Below, piece after piece: positions 8,062 through 16,825 of a stretch of 64,000 bases of DNA. Source of the DNA: VRUE01 sp963747765. Its GTDB lineage: Bacteria; Actinomycetota; Thermoleophilia; Solirubrobacterales; 70-9. The notes under the pieces were generated by a model. It saw only the letters and a list, made by a program, of their open reading frames with translations, was not told the origin of the DNA and did no database searches. Location: assembly GCA_963747765.1 (NCBI GenBank), contig CAVVGH010000007.1, positions 310,001 through 374,000 of the forward strand, in the 5' to 3' direction. Position 1 is the first letter of the stretch; the number at the start of each line of letters is the position of its first letter. The position numbers were made by a program, and so were the translations under genes.

Positions 8062-8171
8062 GTCGTCCCCATCTGTCGCACTGCCATAAGTACGAGTTGG
8101 GCCTCCGCAGAGGTCCCGAGCGGTCGGGGAAGCCGATGGCGCGGGGGCCAGGTGCCCGTACACTCGGCTCG

Positions 8172-9794
8172 GTGACGCGGCGGCAGCGCCTGACGCTGGT
8201 TGCGACGATCCTCGGCTCGACGGTCGTCTTCCTGGACTCGACGGTGGTCAATGTCGCCCTGCCCTCGATCGCGGACGATCTGGGCGCGGGGCTCGCCGGC
8301 CAGCAGTGGGTGATCGAGGCCTACATGCTGACCCTGGTCTCGCTGCTGCTGGTCGGCGGTTCGCTTGGCGATCAGTTCGGGCGGCGGCGAATCTACATCC
8401 TCGGACTCGTCGCCTTCGGGATCACCTCGGTGCTCTGCGCTCTCTCGCCGACGGTCGAGCTGCTGGTCGCGGGGCGGGCGCTGCAGGGGATCGCCGGGGC
8501 GCTGCTGGTGCCGGGCTCGCTGGCGCTGGTCGCCGCGACGTTCGAGGGCGCGGCACGCGGCAAGGCGGTCGGTACCTGGACCGCCTGGACCGGGATCGCC
8601 GTCGTGATCGGACCGGCGGGGGGAGGGGCACTGATCGAGGCTCTTTCTTGGAGGACGATCTTCTGGCTGAACGTTCCGCTGATCGTCTTCACCGCGATGC
8701 TTACCCTGCGGGCCGTGCGCGAGAGCCGCGACGCCGAGGCGTTCCGCGGCGTCGACTGGCTTGGCATCGGTCTTTCCGCGGCGGGTCTGGGCGGTCCGGT
8801 TTTCGCTCTGATCGAGCAGCCGATCCACGGCTGGGGCGCGCAGATCGTCCGCGTGCCGCTCGCTATCGGCGTGGCCTGTCTTGCGCTCTTCGTTGCGCAC
8901 GAGGGGCGCACGCGTCATCCGATGCTCGAGCTGGCGCTGTTTCGGATTCGCAACTTCTGGGTTGCCAACGTGGCCACGTTCGCCGCCTACGCCGGCCTGA
9001 TTGCGGGTCTCTTCTTCTTCACGATCTTCCTCCAGCAGGTGGCGGGCTACTCACCTGTGGAGGCCGGATTGGCGACGACCCCGATCTCGGTCGTGATCTT
9101 CCTGCTCTCGCCGCGCTTCGGCCGGCTCGCGTCTGGCACCGGCCCACGCCTGCCGATGACCCTCGGTCCGATCGTCGCCGGCCTCGGGCTGCTCCTCCTC
9201 CTGCGTGTCGACCGCAACGCCGTCTACCTGCCGGACGTGTTGCCCGCTGTGCTCGTCTTCAGCCTCGGCCTCTCCGCGACGGTGGCGCCCCTGACGGCAA
9301 CCGTGCTCGACTCCGTGGAGGAGCGCCACGTCGGCGCCGCCTCGGGCATCAACAACGGTGTCTCGCGCGTCGCCGGCCTTCTGGCGATTGCGGTGCTCGG
9401 TGCCGTGATCGCGACCAGCTTCGGAGCGCAGATCGACAGCGACGTCGAAGGGCGTTCGAACGCCCTTGGCCCGGGCGTCGTCAGCGCGCTCCAGAAGGCC
9501 AAGGACCAGCCGTTGTCGATGCCGTCCACGGGGCAGCTGCCGAGGCGGGAAGCGGTGCTCGTGCGCTTCGTCGCCGCCGAGGCGTCCACCTCTGCCTTCC
9601 ACATGGGATTGCTGATCGCCGGCCTGCTGATGATCGGTGGAGGGCTGGTCTCCGCGGTTGGCATCGTCAACCCGCGGCATCGCTTCGAGGCGGTGCCCGC
9701 CGGGGGCGCGGCGGCGGCCGGCGAGTGCGGCCACGGCGCCGACGCCGATTGCGCTCAGCCGGGTCCAGCAGCCGTGGCGAGGCCTCTCAAATAG
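8172..9794 (+). CDS. MFS drug exporter, EmrB/QacA (DHA2) family
   Basis: The 540-residue protein has about 14 transmembrane segments and the DHA2 motifs: FLDSTVVNVALPSIADDL in TM1 (motif D1), GGSLGDQFGRRRIY (motif A) between TM2 and TM3, RALQGIAGALLVPGSLALV, and GPAGGGALIEALSWRTIFWLNVP (motif C and following). It would export hydrophobic toxic compounds using the proton gradient; the substrate is unknown. GTG 8172 was chosen because it places the first helix 10 residues from the start. The C-terminal 40 residues are soluble, alanine-rich and weakly conserved. It is divergent from the broken peptidase and 10 bp upstream of trpS. Confidence 0.92.
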   Translation: MTRRQRLTLVATILGSTVVFLDSTVVNVALPSIADDLGAGLAGQQWVIEAYMLTLVSLLLVGGSLGDQFGRRRIYILGLVAFGITSVLCALSPTVELLVAGRALQGIAGALLVPGSLALVAATFEGAARGKAVGTWTAWTGIAVVIGPAGGGALIEALSWRTIFWLNVPLIVFTAMLTLRAVRESRDAEAFRGVDWLGIGLSAAGLGGPVFALIEQPIHGWGAQIVRVPLAIGVACLALFVAHEGRTRHPMLELALFRIRNFWVANVATFAAYAGLIAGLFFFTIFLQQVAGYSPVEAGLATTPISVVIFLLSPRFGRLASGTGPRLPMTLGPIVAGLGLLLLLRVDRNAVYLPDVLPAVLVFSLGLSATVAPLTATVLDSVEERHVGAASGINNGVSRVAGLLAIAVLGAVIATSFGAQIDSDVEGRSNALGPGVVSALQKAKDQPLSMPSTGQLPRREAVLVRFVAAEASTSAFHMGLLIAGLLMIGGGLVSAVGIVNPRHRFEAVPAGGAAAAGECGHGADADCAQPGPAAVARPLK

Positions 9795-9797
9795 GCT
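9792..9797 (+). promoter_or_regulatory. Predicted -10 box of leaderless trpS
   Basis: TAGGCT, overlapping the stop codon of the MFS gene, ends 7 nt before the trpS GTG. The identical hexamer stands 6 nt before metK. No -35 match is evident. Confidence 0.4.
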
Positions 9798-9804
9798 GCG
9801 GGCG

Positions 9805-10803
9805 GTGAGCGCTCCCATCATCTTCTCGGGCATCCAACCCACCGGCAGCAAGCACCTGGGCAACTACATCGGTGCGATCCGGCAGTACGTCGAGGGCCAG
9901 GAGCGGGGCGAGCCGGCGATCTACTGCATCGTCGACCTCCACGCGCTCTCGGTCGCCTACGACCCGGCCGAACTGCGCGAACGCGTCTACGACACCACGG
10001 CGATCCTGCTCGCCGCCGGCCTCGACCCGGCCCGCTGCATCCTCTTCCGCCAGTCCGACGTACGCGAGCACACCGAGCTGACCTGGATGCTCGCCGCCGT
10101 CACCGCCCATGGCGACCTCAACCGCATGCACCAGTTCAAGGACAAGTCCCGGCGGCAGCAGGAACTGGTCTCCGCGGCGCTCTTCTTCTACCCGGTGCTG
10201 ATGGCCTCCGATGTACTCGCCTACCGCGCCACCGAGGTGCCGGTCGGCGACGACCAGCGCCAGCACGTCGAGCTGATGCGGGAGATTGCCCGCCGTTTCA
10301 ACGAGCGCTTCGGCGAGACGCTGGTCGTGCCCGAGCACCGCATCCCCGAGATCGGCGCGCGGATCATGGATCTGCAGGAGCCGGAGCGGAAGATGTCCAC
10401 CACCGGGGCAACCGAGGCCGGGACGGTCTACGTGCTGGACGACGAGAAGGCGATCCGCAAGAAGCTCGGCAGCGCCGTCACCGACTCCGGCCGCGAGGTC
10501 GTCCGCTCGCCGGAGAAGCCCGGGATCACCAACCTGATCGACGTCCTCGCCGCGGCGCGCGGGGTCGAGCACGCGGTGGTCGAAGGTGAGTTCGAGGGTG
10601 CCGGCTACGGCGACTTCAAGAAGGCGGTCGCGGAGGGCGTGGTCGAGCTGCTGGCGCCGGTGCGCGAGCGCTACGCGGAGCTTCGCCCTGACGAGGGGGC
10701 GCTGGAGGCGACCCTTGCGGCTGGCGCCGAGAAGGCCCGCGCGATCGCCGCGCTGACGCTTACCGACGTTCGCGACCGCATGGGCATCGGGCCGCAGCGG
10801 TAA
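9805..10803 (+). CDS. trpS: Tryptophanyl-tRNA synthetase
   Basis: A class I aminoacyl-tRNA synthetase of 332 residues that charges tRNA-Trp. The HIGH-like motif is PTGSKHLGNY (12-21) and the KMSKS-like loop is KMSTT (196-200). The tryptophan-binding region contains DLHALSV near 44 and PVLMASDVLAY near 130, both standard for bacterial TrpRS. GTG 9805 is the start; the first residues VSAPIIFSGIQPTG align with the family. It opens the long housekeeping run that continues with scpA nine bases later. Confidence 0.97.
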   Translation: MSAPIIFSGIQPTGSKHLGNYIGAIRQYVEGQERGEPAIYCIVDLHALSVAYDPAELRERVYDTTAILLAAGLDPARCILFRQSDVREHTELTWMLAAVTAHGDLNRMHQFKDKSRRQQELVSAALFFYPVLMASDVLAYRATEVPVGDDQRQHVELMREIARRFNERFGETLVVPEHRIPEIGARIMDLQEPERKMSTTGATEAGTVYVLDDEKAIRKKLGSAVTDSGREVVRSPEKPGITNLIDVLAAARGVEHAVVEGEFEGAGYGDFKKAVAEGVVELLAPVRERYAELRPDEGALEATLAAGAEKARAIAALTLTDVRDRMGIGPQR

Positions 10804-10812
10804 CTTGCGGCT

Positions 10813-11547
10813 GTGACCGTCGCGGAGCTGGACCTCGAGCTCGACGTCTTCGCGGGGCCGTTCGACCTGCTGATGGCGGTTGTGCTGCGCGAGGAGCTCG
10901 ATCTCCTCGAGGTCGAGCTGGGCGAGGTCGTCGTGGCCTATATCGAGCACCTGGAGCGCGAGGGGGAGCTGGAGCTCGAGGTGGCGACCGAGTTCCTGGT
11001 GTTGATCGCCTCCCTGCTGGAGTTGAAGTCCCGGCTGCTTCTGCCCGGCGCCGACGAGGAGCTGGAGGAGCTTGGCCCGGAGGAGGCGGTCGAGGAGCTG
11101 CTGGCCCGTCTGCTCGAGTACCGCCGCTACCGCGACGCCGCGGCGATGCTCGCCGAGCGCTTCGAGGCTGGGCGCGGGTACCTCTACCGGGCGGCGCCGC
11201 TGCCACCCGCGCTGCGCCGCGTTGCGGTCGAGGCGGCAGTCGCCGTCTACGACCCGGCGCAGCTCGGCAGTGCGCTGGGCGACCTGCTGGCCACCCCGCC
11301 GCCGCTTGACACCAGCCACATCAGGCCGACCGTGTCGCTGGAACGGAGGCTGCATGCCCTGCGGCAGGCCCTGGCCGGCAAGGCGAGCATCGATTTCGAC
11401 GAGCAGTTCGGCGACGAGGACCGGTTGACCCAGGCGGTGACGCTGTTCGCGCTGCTCGAGCTCTACAGGAAGGGCGAGGTGACCTGGAAACAGAGCAAGC
11501 CGTTTGGCCCGATCTCGATTCGCAGGCGGGAGGAGGAGGCGGTGTGA
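10813..11547 (+). CDS. scpA: Segregation and condensation protein A
   Basis: The 244-residue kleisin would bridge the two SMC heads in the SMC-ScpAB condensin. The N-terminal helix region begins VFAGPFDLLMAVVLREELDLLEV, which matches the ScpA signature. A basic and acidic helical middle follows, and a winged-helix C-terminus ends LELYRKGEVTWKQSKPFGPISI. GTG start. Its stop overlaps the GTG of scpB (GTGA). Its smc partner lies 37 kb away at 48614 and is unusually short, which makes the ScpA interface worth attention. Confidence 0.95.
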   Translation: MTVAELDLELDVFAGPFDLLMAVVLREELDLLEVELGEVVVAYIEHLEREGELELEVATEFLVLIASLLELKSRLLLPGADEELEELGPEEAVEELLARLLEYRRYRDAAAMLAERFEAGRGYLYRAAPLPPALRRVAVEAAVAVYDPAQLGSALGDLLATPPPLDTSHIRPTVSLERRLHALRQALAGKASIDFDEQFGDEDRLTQAVTLFALLELYRKGEVTWKQSKPFGPISIRRREEEAV

Positions 11548-12116
11548 AGGACCTCGCCCGCACGATCGAGGCGCTGCTGTTCCTCTCGGCCCAGCCGGTT
11601 AGCGCCGCGGACCTGGCCGCGGCGACGGAAGCCACCGAAGGTCAGGTGGCCGAGGCGCTCGACGTGCTGCGCGAAGACCTCGCCGAGGGAATGCGAGGTG
11701 TTGTCCTGCGCGAGGTGGCCGGTGGCTTTGCGCTTGCCAGCGACCCGGCGAGCGAGGAGGCCGCCCGCCGGCTGCTTGCCAAGCCGCGGACGCCGCCCCT
11801 CACCCAGGCGCAGGCGGAGACCCTGGCCATAGTTGCCTATCTGCAGCCCGTCTCACGTCCCGAGGTGGCGCGCATTCGGGGCGTGTCTTCGGAGTCCGCC
11901 GTGCAGACGCTGGCCGAGCGGGGGCTGGTCGAGGAGTCCGGCCGTTCGCGCTTCGGCGCCGCCCTTTTCAAGACCACGGAGCTCTTCGAGCGCCTCTTCG
12001 GCCTCTCCGGCCTCGACCAGCTGCCCGACCCCTCCCGGTTCGATCCCACGCCGGAGGACGAGCGCGACCTGCGCGAGCGCCTCCTCAAGGCGGGCGAGCA
12101 ACGGGCCGAGCCGTGA
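11544..12116 (+). CDS. scpB: Segregation and condensation protein B
   Basis: The 190-residue ScpB has two winged-helix domains and would dimerise on the ScpA kleisin. The motifs LAKPRTPPLTQAQAETLAIVAYLQPVSRPEVARIRGV (read in parts, about 74-110) and the FERLFGLSGLDQLPDPSRF tail are typical. It overlaps scpA by four bases. Its stop codon lies in the first copy of a 14-bp near-duplication that flanks a palindromic insertion before rluB. Confidence 0.95.
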   Translation: MKDLARTIEALLFLSAQPVSAADLAAATEATEGQVAEALDVLREDLAEGMRGVVLREVAGGFALASDPASEEAARRLLAKPRTPPLTQAQAETLAIVAYLQPVSRPEVARIRGVSSESAVQTLAERGLVEESGRSRFGAALFKTTELFERLFGLSGLDQLPDPSRFDPTPEDERDLRERLLKAGEQRAEP

Positions 12117-12210
12117 GGCTCGCGGTGTGCCGGGGGAGGCCCCACCGGAGCAACGGCGGGGAGGCTCCGGCGGAGCCTCCCCCGGCACACTCCGGCCCGT
12201 GAGGCTTGCG
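12111..12210 (+). repeat. Palindromic insert flanked by a 14-bp duplication at the scpB-rluB junction
   Basis: CCGTGAGGCTCGCG (12111-12124) and CCGTGAGGCTTGCG (12197-12210) flank a 72-bp segment. The segment carries a perfect 16-bp inverted repeat, GTGTGCCGGGGGAGGC at 12125-12140 and its complement at 12174-12189. The second copy contains the rluB GTG start and the first contains the scpB stop. Without the insert the genes would overlap as GTGA, like their neighbours. Confidence 0.75.
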
Positions 12211-12894
12211 AAGTTCCTCGCTCACGGCGGGGTCGCTTCCAGGCGAGCGGCGGAGAAGGTCGTTGCGGCCGGGCGGGTGACGGTGGGGGGAGAGGTGGTG
12301 CGGGACCCAGCCCGCGACGTGGGAGAGGGGGACGAGGTGCGGGTCGACGGAGGTCCCGTGGGAGTCGAGATGCGAGAGGTGTGGGCGGTGAACAAGCCGG
12401 CCGGGGTGGTGTCGACCGCCCGCGAGCCCGGCGGCCGCCGGGCCGTCGTCGAGCTGGTCGACTCGCGGGTGCGCCTCTACCCGGTTGGCCGGCTGGACGC
12501 GGACTCCACCGGGCTGCTGGTGCTGACGAACGACGGTGAGCTGGCGAACCGGCTCACCCACCCGCGCTACGAAGTCGAGAAGGCCTACCGTGTCGAGCTG
12601 CGTCGCCCACCGGCTGAGGCCGACCTGCGGCACCTGGCCGCCGGGGTGGAGCTCGAAGACGGTCCCACCGGGGCAGCCGAGGTGCGGCGCCTTGGGGAGC
12701 GGGAGATCGAGATCGTGCTGCGCGAAGGCCGCAACCGGCAGGTCCGTCGCATGGCAGAGGCGGTTGGCAACGAGGTGGTGGCCCTGCGCCGCGTCCGTCT
12801 CGGCCCGATCGAGCTCGGCAATCTGCCCGAGGGCGAGGCCCGCCCTCTCTCCGCCGACGAGATTGCCCGGCTTTGGGAAGATGCGGGGCGATGA
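12199..12894 (+). CDS. rluB: 23S rRNA pseudouridine synthase, RluB/RsuA family
   Basis: The 231-residue protein has an S4 RNA-binding domain (residues 1-45, VRLAKFLAHGGVASRRAAEKVV) and a RsuA-type catalytic domain. The catalytic aspartate is in YPVGRLDADSTGLLVLTNDGE, and the end motif is REGRNRQVRRM. It isomerises a uridine in 23S rRNA (RluB is known for the position near 2605 in E. coli). GTG 12199 was chosen because it starts exactly at the S4 domain. Its stop overlaps the start of aroH (ATGA). Confidence 0.93.
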   Translation: MRLAKFLAHGGVASRRAAEKVVAAGRVTVGGEVVRDPARDVGEGDEVRVDGGPVGVEMREVWAVNKPAGVVSTAREPGGRRAVVELVDSRVRLYPVGRLDADSTGLLVLTNDGELANRLTHPRYEVEKAYRVELRRPPAEADLRHLAAGVELEDGPTGAAEVRRLGEREIEIVLREGRNRQVRRMAEAVGNEVVALRRVRLGPIELGNLPEGEARPLSADEIARLWEDAGR

Positions 12895-13265
12895 GCGAGG
12901 AGCGACTTTTTGCCGTGCGGGGGGCCGTTCAGGCCGAGGCCAACGAGGCCGGTGCGATCCTCGCCGCGACCACCGAGCTGATGAGAGCTCTGCTGGAGCG
13001 AAACGACCTGGCGCCCGCGGCCGTGGTCAGCTGCCTGTTCACCACCACGGAGGACCTGGACGCCGAGTTCCCCGCCGTGGCCGCCCGGGGGCTCGGGCTC
13101 GAGTCCGTGCCGCTGCTCTGCTGTCGCGAGATCCCGGTGCCGGGCTCGATGCGGAGGGTGATCAGGGCGATGGTCCACTACTACGCGGCGGCTGGCCACA
13201 CGCCCGCCCACGCCTACCTGGGCGCCACCCGGGAGTTGCGCTCGGACCTCCACGCCGCGCAGTAG
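12891..13265 (+). CDS. aroH: Chorismate mutase, AroH class
   Basis: The 124-residue monofunctional chorismate mutase is of the trimeric AroH (Bacillus) fold. It converts chorismate to prephenate, feeding tyrA in the same run. The N-terminus FAVRGAVQAEANEAGAILAATTELM includes the active-site arginine, and VVSCLFTTTEDLDAEFPAVAAR and EIPVPGSMRRVIRAM are family blocks. ATG 12891 overlaps the rluB stop. The gene lies between rluB and hisC in what looks like a continuous transcript. Confidence 0.95.
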   Translation: MSEERLFAVRGAVQAEANEAGAILAATTELMRALLERNDLAPAAVVSCLFTTTEDLDAEFPAVAARGLGLESVPLLCCREIPVPGSMRRVIRAMVHYYAAAGHTPAHAYLGATRELRSDLHAAQ

Positions 13266-13277
13266 TCCGGCGTGGGA

Positions 13278-13283
13278 CACAAT
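13278..13283 (+). promoter_or_regulatory. Predicted -10-like box before hisC
   Basis: CACAAT ends 6 nt before the hisC ATG at 13290, the same spacing as at metK and def. The first base departs from the TANNNT consensus. Confidence 0.3.
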
Positions 13284-13289
13284 GGGCGC

Positions 13290-14384
13290 ATGACCGTCAC
13301 CTTCGCGGAGAGGCTTGCGCGCATCCCCGGCTATCAGGCCGGCGTTCCGACCGGCAAGGCGCCTGAGGCGATTGCCGCCAGCGGGATCGCCCAGCTCGCC
13401 TCCAACGAGTCGCCCTTCTCGCCGCACCCGAAGGTGGTGGAGACGATTCGCAGCGCCGCCGATGCGATGAACCGCTATCCGGACCCGGGTGCGACGCTGC
13501 TGCGGCGGCGCATCGCGGAGCGCTACGAGACCGAGCCGGGGAGGATCGCGGTCGGCAACGGCTCGTGCGAGATCCTGCTTGCTGCCGCCACGGCGCTCTG
13601 CGAGCCCGGTGCGGAGATCGTCTACGCGTGGCCGTCCTTCTCGATGTATCCGCATCTGGCGGCTCTGACCGAGGCACGTGAGATCCGCGTGCCCCTGGCT
13701 GACGGGTACGTCCACGATCTCGACACGATGGCGACCGAGGTGTCCGCCGCCACCCAGCTGGTCATCGTCTGCAACCCGAACAACCCGACCGGCACCCACC
13801 TGCCGGCGGCGGAGATCGCCGCCTTCTGCGAACGCGTCCCGGGGCACGTCACGATCGTGCTCGACGAGGCCTATGTCGAGTTCCAAACGCAGGACGACCC
13901 CGATGCGAGCCTGGACCTGCTGGCGCGGTTTCCCAACCTCGTCGTTCTGAGGACCTTCAGCAAGGTGTATGGCCTGGCGGGCCTGCGGGTCGGCTTCGCG
14001 ATCGGCTCGGCGCCGTTTCGCGCCGCGGTCGATGCCGTGCGCCAGCCGTTCAGCGTCAACGCTCTCGCGCAGGCCGCCGCGGCCGAGGCGATCCTCCACC
14101 AGGACGATGTCGAGCAGCGCGTGGAGAGGACGATCGCGGAGCGGATCCGCGTCGAGGAGGCACTGCGGGAGCGGGGGCTTCGCACGGCTGAGACGGCGGC
14201 CAACTTCTCCTGGATCGACCTCGGCGAGGCCGACGAGGAGGAGGTCGTGAAAGGGCTTGGCGAGCGCGCGATTGCCGTTCGGCCCGGCAGGCCGCTCGGT
14301 GGCCCCGGCCACATCCGCGTCACCCACGGCACGCCGGTCGAGAACGACCGCTTTCTTGCCGCCCTTGCCGAGATCCTCGACTAA
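13290..14384 (+). CDS. hisC: Histidinol-phosphate/aromatic aminotransferase
   Basis: A fold-type I PLP enzyme of 364 residues. It has the substrate-contact ASNESPFSPHP near 38, CNPNNPTG (161-168), DEAYVEF near 192, and the PLP lysine K225 in TFSKVYGLAGLRVGF. The family transaminates histidinol phosphate and often aromatic keto acids. Because this copy sits between chorismate mutase and the DAHP synthase and tyrA genes, it may serve phenylalanine and tyrosine synthesis (inference). ATG 13290 was preferred to GTG 13272, 18 nt upstream in frame. Confidence 0.9.
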   Translation: MTVTFAERLARIPGYQAGVPTGKAPEAIAASGIAQLASNESPFSPHPKVVETIRSAADAMNRYPDPGATLLRRRIAERYETEPGRIAVGNGSCEILLAAATALCEPGAEIVYAWPSFSMYPHLAALTEAREIRVPLADGYVHDLDTMATEVSAATQLVIVCNPNNPTGTHLPAAEIAAFCERVPGHVTIVLDEAYVEFQTQDDPDASLDLLARFPNLVVLRTFSKVYGLAGLRVGFAIGSAPFRAAVDAVRQPFSVNALAQAAAAEAILHQDDVEQRVERTIAERIRVEEALRERGLRTAETAANFSWIDLGEADEEEVVKGLGERAIAVRPGRPLGGPGHIRVTHGTPVENDRFLAALAEILD

Positions 14385-14656
14385 GCCCGTCTCACGTGCT
14401 ACAAAGTCCTACAGTGAAGCGAGCCGGCCACAGCATGAGCCATCCAGGCGCCACCGGCGCTGCGCTCAGCTCTGCCCGCCGTTTCTATTTCTGGCGATTT
14501 ATCTAGGCGTCCGGCCTCGCGGCGCTGAGCCGCAAGAGAGATAGAGCGCTTGGCCGGGCGCCGGGTCCCGATTTGGGCGATCCGCGATGCGCGCGCTCGC
14601 ATGGCGAGATCCCGCCGGAAAGTAATGTTGCGAATGTGGAGAAAGGCGACGGCAAG
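14385..14656 (+). other. 272-bp leader region upstream of aroF
   Basis: No gene is evident. The region contains an AT-richer patch (TTTCTATTTCTGGCGATTTA near 14483) unlike its surroundings, which may hold the promoter. I found no short leader peptide rich in aromatic codons, no T-box and no terminator hairpin, so feedback control of aroF is probably enzymatic. Confidence 0.3.
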
Positions 14657-15739
14657 ATGGTGATCGGAATGCAGGGTGGGACGCGAGACCGGGTTCGCGA
14701 CCAGCGAATCGAGCGAGTGGTGGAGCTGGTCTCGCCCGCGGCGCTGCTCGCCGACCTTCCGCTGGGCGAGGAACGTGAGAGAGCGGTGGTGCGAGGACGA
14801 TCCGAGGTTGGCGGCGTGCTGGGCCGCGACGATGACCGGCTCCTGGTCGTGGTTGGCCCGTGCAGCGTCCACGATGTCGATGCGGCCCTCGACTACGCGA
14901 GCAGGCTCAGCGAGGTGGCCGGGGAGCTCGAGGACGACCTGGTGATCGCCATGCGGGTCTACTTCGAGAAGCCGCGCACAACCACAGGTTGGAAGGGATT
15001 GATCAACGACCCCCACCTGGATGGCTCCTGCGACGTCAACGCCGGCCTGCGCATGGCGCGGGCACTGCTGCTCAAGGTCCTCGACCTGGGCCTGGCCGTC
15101 GGTTGCGAGTTCCTCGATCCGATCACGCCGCAGTACATCTCCGACGCGGTCGCCTGGGGCGCGATCGGCGCTCGCACGACCGAGAGCCAGATCCATCGCC
15201 AGCTCGGCTCCGGCCTCTCGATGCCGATCGGCTTCAAGAACCGGACCGACGGCAATGTCCAGGTTGCCGTCGACGCCGTGCGGGCGGCGGCGGTGTCGCA
15301 CGCCTTCGCCGGCATCGACGACAACGGGGCGCCGGCGATCCTCCATACAGCCGGCAATCCGGATGGGCACGTGATCCTGCGCGGCGGCAAGGGAGCCACG
15401 AACTACGAGGCCGAGGCGGTCGCCGGCGTGCTGGCGATGCTGAGGGCAGCCGGTCTTCCCGAGCGGGTCGTGATCGACGCCTCCCATGGCAACAGCGGCA
15501 AGGACCCCGTACGGCAGGTGGCGGCCGCGAGGGACATCGCCGAGCAGGTCGCGGGCGGCAACGGCGCGATCGTCGGGCTGATGCTGGAGTCGTTCCTGGT
15601 GGCGGGCCGTCAGGACCTCGAAGGGGAAGGCGAGCTCGTCTACGGCCAGTCGGTGACGGATCCGTGCATCGATTGGGACGCGACGGTTGCGCTGCTTGGC
15701 GAGCTTGCGGGCGCGGCCCGGGCTCGGCGCGACCGATGA
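14657..15739 (+). CDS. aroF: 3-deoxy-7-phosphoheptulonate (DAHP) synthase, class I
   Basis: The 360-residue protein is a class I alpha DAHP synthase of the AroFGH type. It condenses phosphoenolpyruvate with erythrose 4-phosphate, the first step of the shikimate pathway. Blocks seen are LLVVVGPCSVHD near 73, MRVYFEKPRTTTGWKGLINDP, and the metal-binding and PEP residues in VIDASHGNSGKDP near 275. ATG 14657 aligns with the family start (RIERVVELVSPAALLA follows at 20). The extra N-terminal segment of this class carries feedback inhibition by an aromatic amino acid in E. coli; which one acts here cannot be read. It overlaps tyrA by four bases. Confidence 0.95.
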   Translation: MVIGMQGGTRDRVRDQRIERVVELVSPAALLADLPLGEERERAVVRGRSEVGGVLGRDDDRLLVVVGPCSVHDVDAALDYASRLSEVAGELEDDLVIAMRVYFEKPRTTTGWKGLINDPHLDGSCDVNAGLRMARALLLKVLDLGLAVGCEFLDPITPQYISDAVAWGAIGARTTESQIHRQLGSGLSMPIGFKNRTDGNVQVAVDAVRAAAVSHAFAGIDDNGAPAILHTAGNPDGHVILRGGKGATNYEAEAVAGVLAMLRAAGLPERVVIDASHGNSGKDPVRQVAAARDIAEQVAGGNGAIVGLMLESFLVAGRQDLEGEGELVYGQSVTDPCIDWDATVALLGELAGAARARRDR

Positions 15740-16821
15740 AGCTTGCCGTCCTCGGCGTCGGCCTGATCGGCGGTTCTATCGGGCTCGCCGCTCGCCGGCG
15801 ACTCGAGTGCGAGGTTGTCGGCTTCGATCCCGAGCCACAGACGGTGGAGAAGGCGGTCCAAAGCGGCGCGGTGGACATCGGGACGGCCTCTGTCGCCGAG
15901 GCCTGCGAGGCGGCCGAGCTGGTCTTCTGCGCGGCGCCGGTGGCGGGCCTGCCGGAGCTGGCCCGGGCCGCGCTCGCTGCCTGCGGGCCCGACACGGCGG
16001 TCACCGACGTCGGCTCCACCAAGCGCGAGATCGTTGCCGCGCTGGGCTCGGACACGCGCTTCATCGGCGGCCATCCGCTGGCGGGTGCCGAGACCTCCGG
16101 CGTCGAGAATGCCCGCGAGGACCTCTTCGACGGCGCTCGCTGGTACCTGACTCCGACCGAGAGCTCGAGTGGCGTGCTCTACGACCGCCTGCAGCGAGCG
16201 CTCGCCGGTCTCGGGGCGCGCCCGCAGGCGATCGACGCCGAGCCCCACGACAGGCTGATGGCGACCGTGAGCCACCTTCCCCACGTTGTCGCCAACGTCC
16301 TCGTCGGCCAGGCCGCGGCGGAGCTGACGCGCGACTCCGAGCGGATGCCGGAGGTGGGCCCGAGCTTTCGCGACACCACCCGGGTTGCCGGTTCCAATCC
16401 GGCGATCTGGGGAGACATCTTCTCCTCCAACCGAGCGGCGGTTGCGGATGCGATCGACGCGGTCGTGGCCCGGTTGCGGGAGGCCTCCGAGCTGATCCGG
16501 GCCGGCGACCGGGAACCGGTGGCTGCCTGGCATGCGGCGGCCGCGGCGGACCGGCGGCGGCTGCTGGAGACAGAGCTGGCCGGCGGGCCGCTGCGCGAGC
16601 TGCGCGTCGTGGTCTCCAACCGGCCCGGCACGGTCGCCGAGCTGGCGCTTGCCCTGGGGCAGGCGGGCGTCAACATCGAGGACATGGCGCTCTACCCGGC
16701 AGCCGACATGAGGTCGGGTGCGATCTCGCTTTGGGTGGCCGGTGACGAGCAGGCGGAGCGCGCCGCGACGCTGGTGCGCGATCTGGGCCACACCGTGACG
16801 GCGCTCGCCGCCGGGGAGTAG
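15736..16821 (+). CDS. tyrA: Prephenate dehydrogenase with ACT domain
   Basis: The 361-residue enzyme oxidatively decarboxylates prephenate to 4-hydroxyphenylpyruvate using NAD(P). The dinucleotide-binding glycine motif is GVGLIGGS (7-14), the substrate region is GGHPLAGAETSG near 112, and the all-helical dimerisation domain contains SHLPHVVANVL and the RVAGSNPAIWGDIFSSN block. Residues about 292-360 form an ACT domain (LRELRVVVSNRPGTVAELALALGQ), a likely site of tyrosine feedback control. ATGA overlap with aroF. Confidence 0.95.
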   Translation: MKLAVLGVGLIGGSIGLAARRRLECEVVGFDPEPQTVEKAVQSGAVDIGTASVAEACEAAELVFCAAPVAGLPELARAALAACGPDTAVTDVGSTKREIVAALGSDTRFIGGHPLAGAETSGVENAREDLFDGARWYLTPTESSSGVLYDRLQRALAGLGARPQAIDAEPHDRLMATVSHLPHVVANVLVGQAAAELTRDSERMPEVGPSFRDTTRVAGSNPAIWGDIFSSNRAAVADAIDAVVARLREASELIRAGDREPVAAWHAAAAADRRRLLETELAGGPLRELRVVVSNRPGTVAELALALGQAGVNIEDMALYPAADMRSGAISLWVAGDEQAERAATLVRDLGHTVTALAAGE

Positions 16822-16825
16822 ACGG

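Noticed and set aside
14385..14656. Transcription attenuator or T-box upstream of aroF
   Set aside because: No leader peptide with aromatic codons, no T-box sequence and no terminator hairpin with U-run was found.
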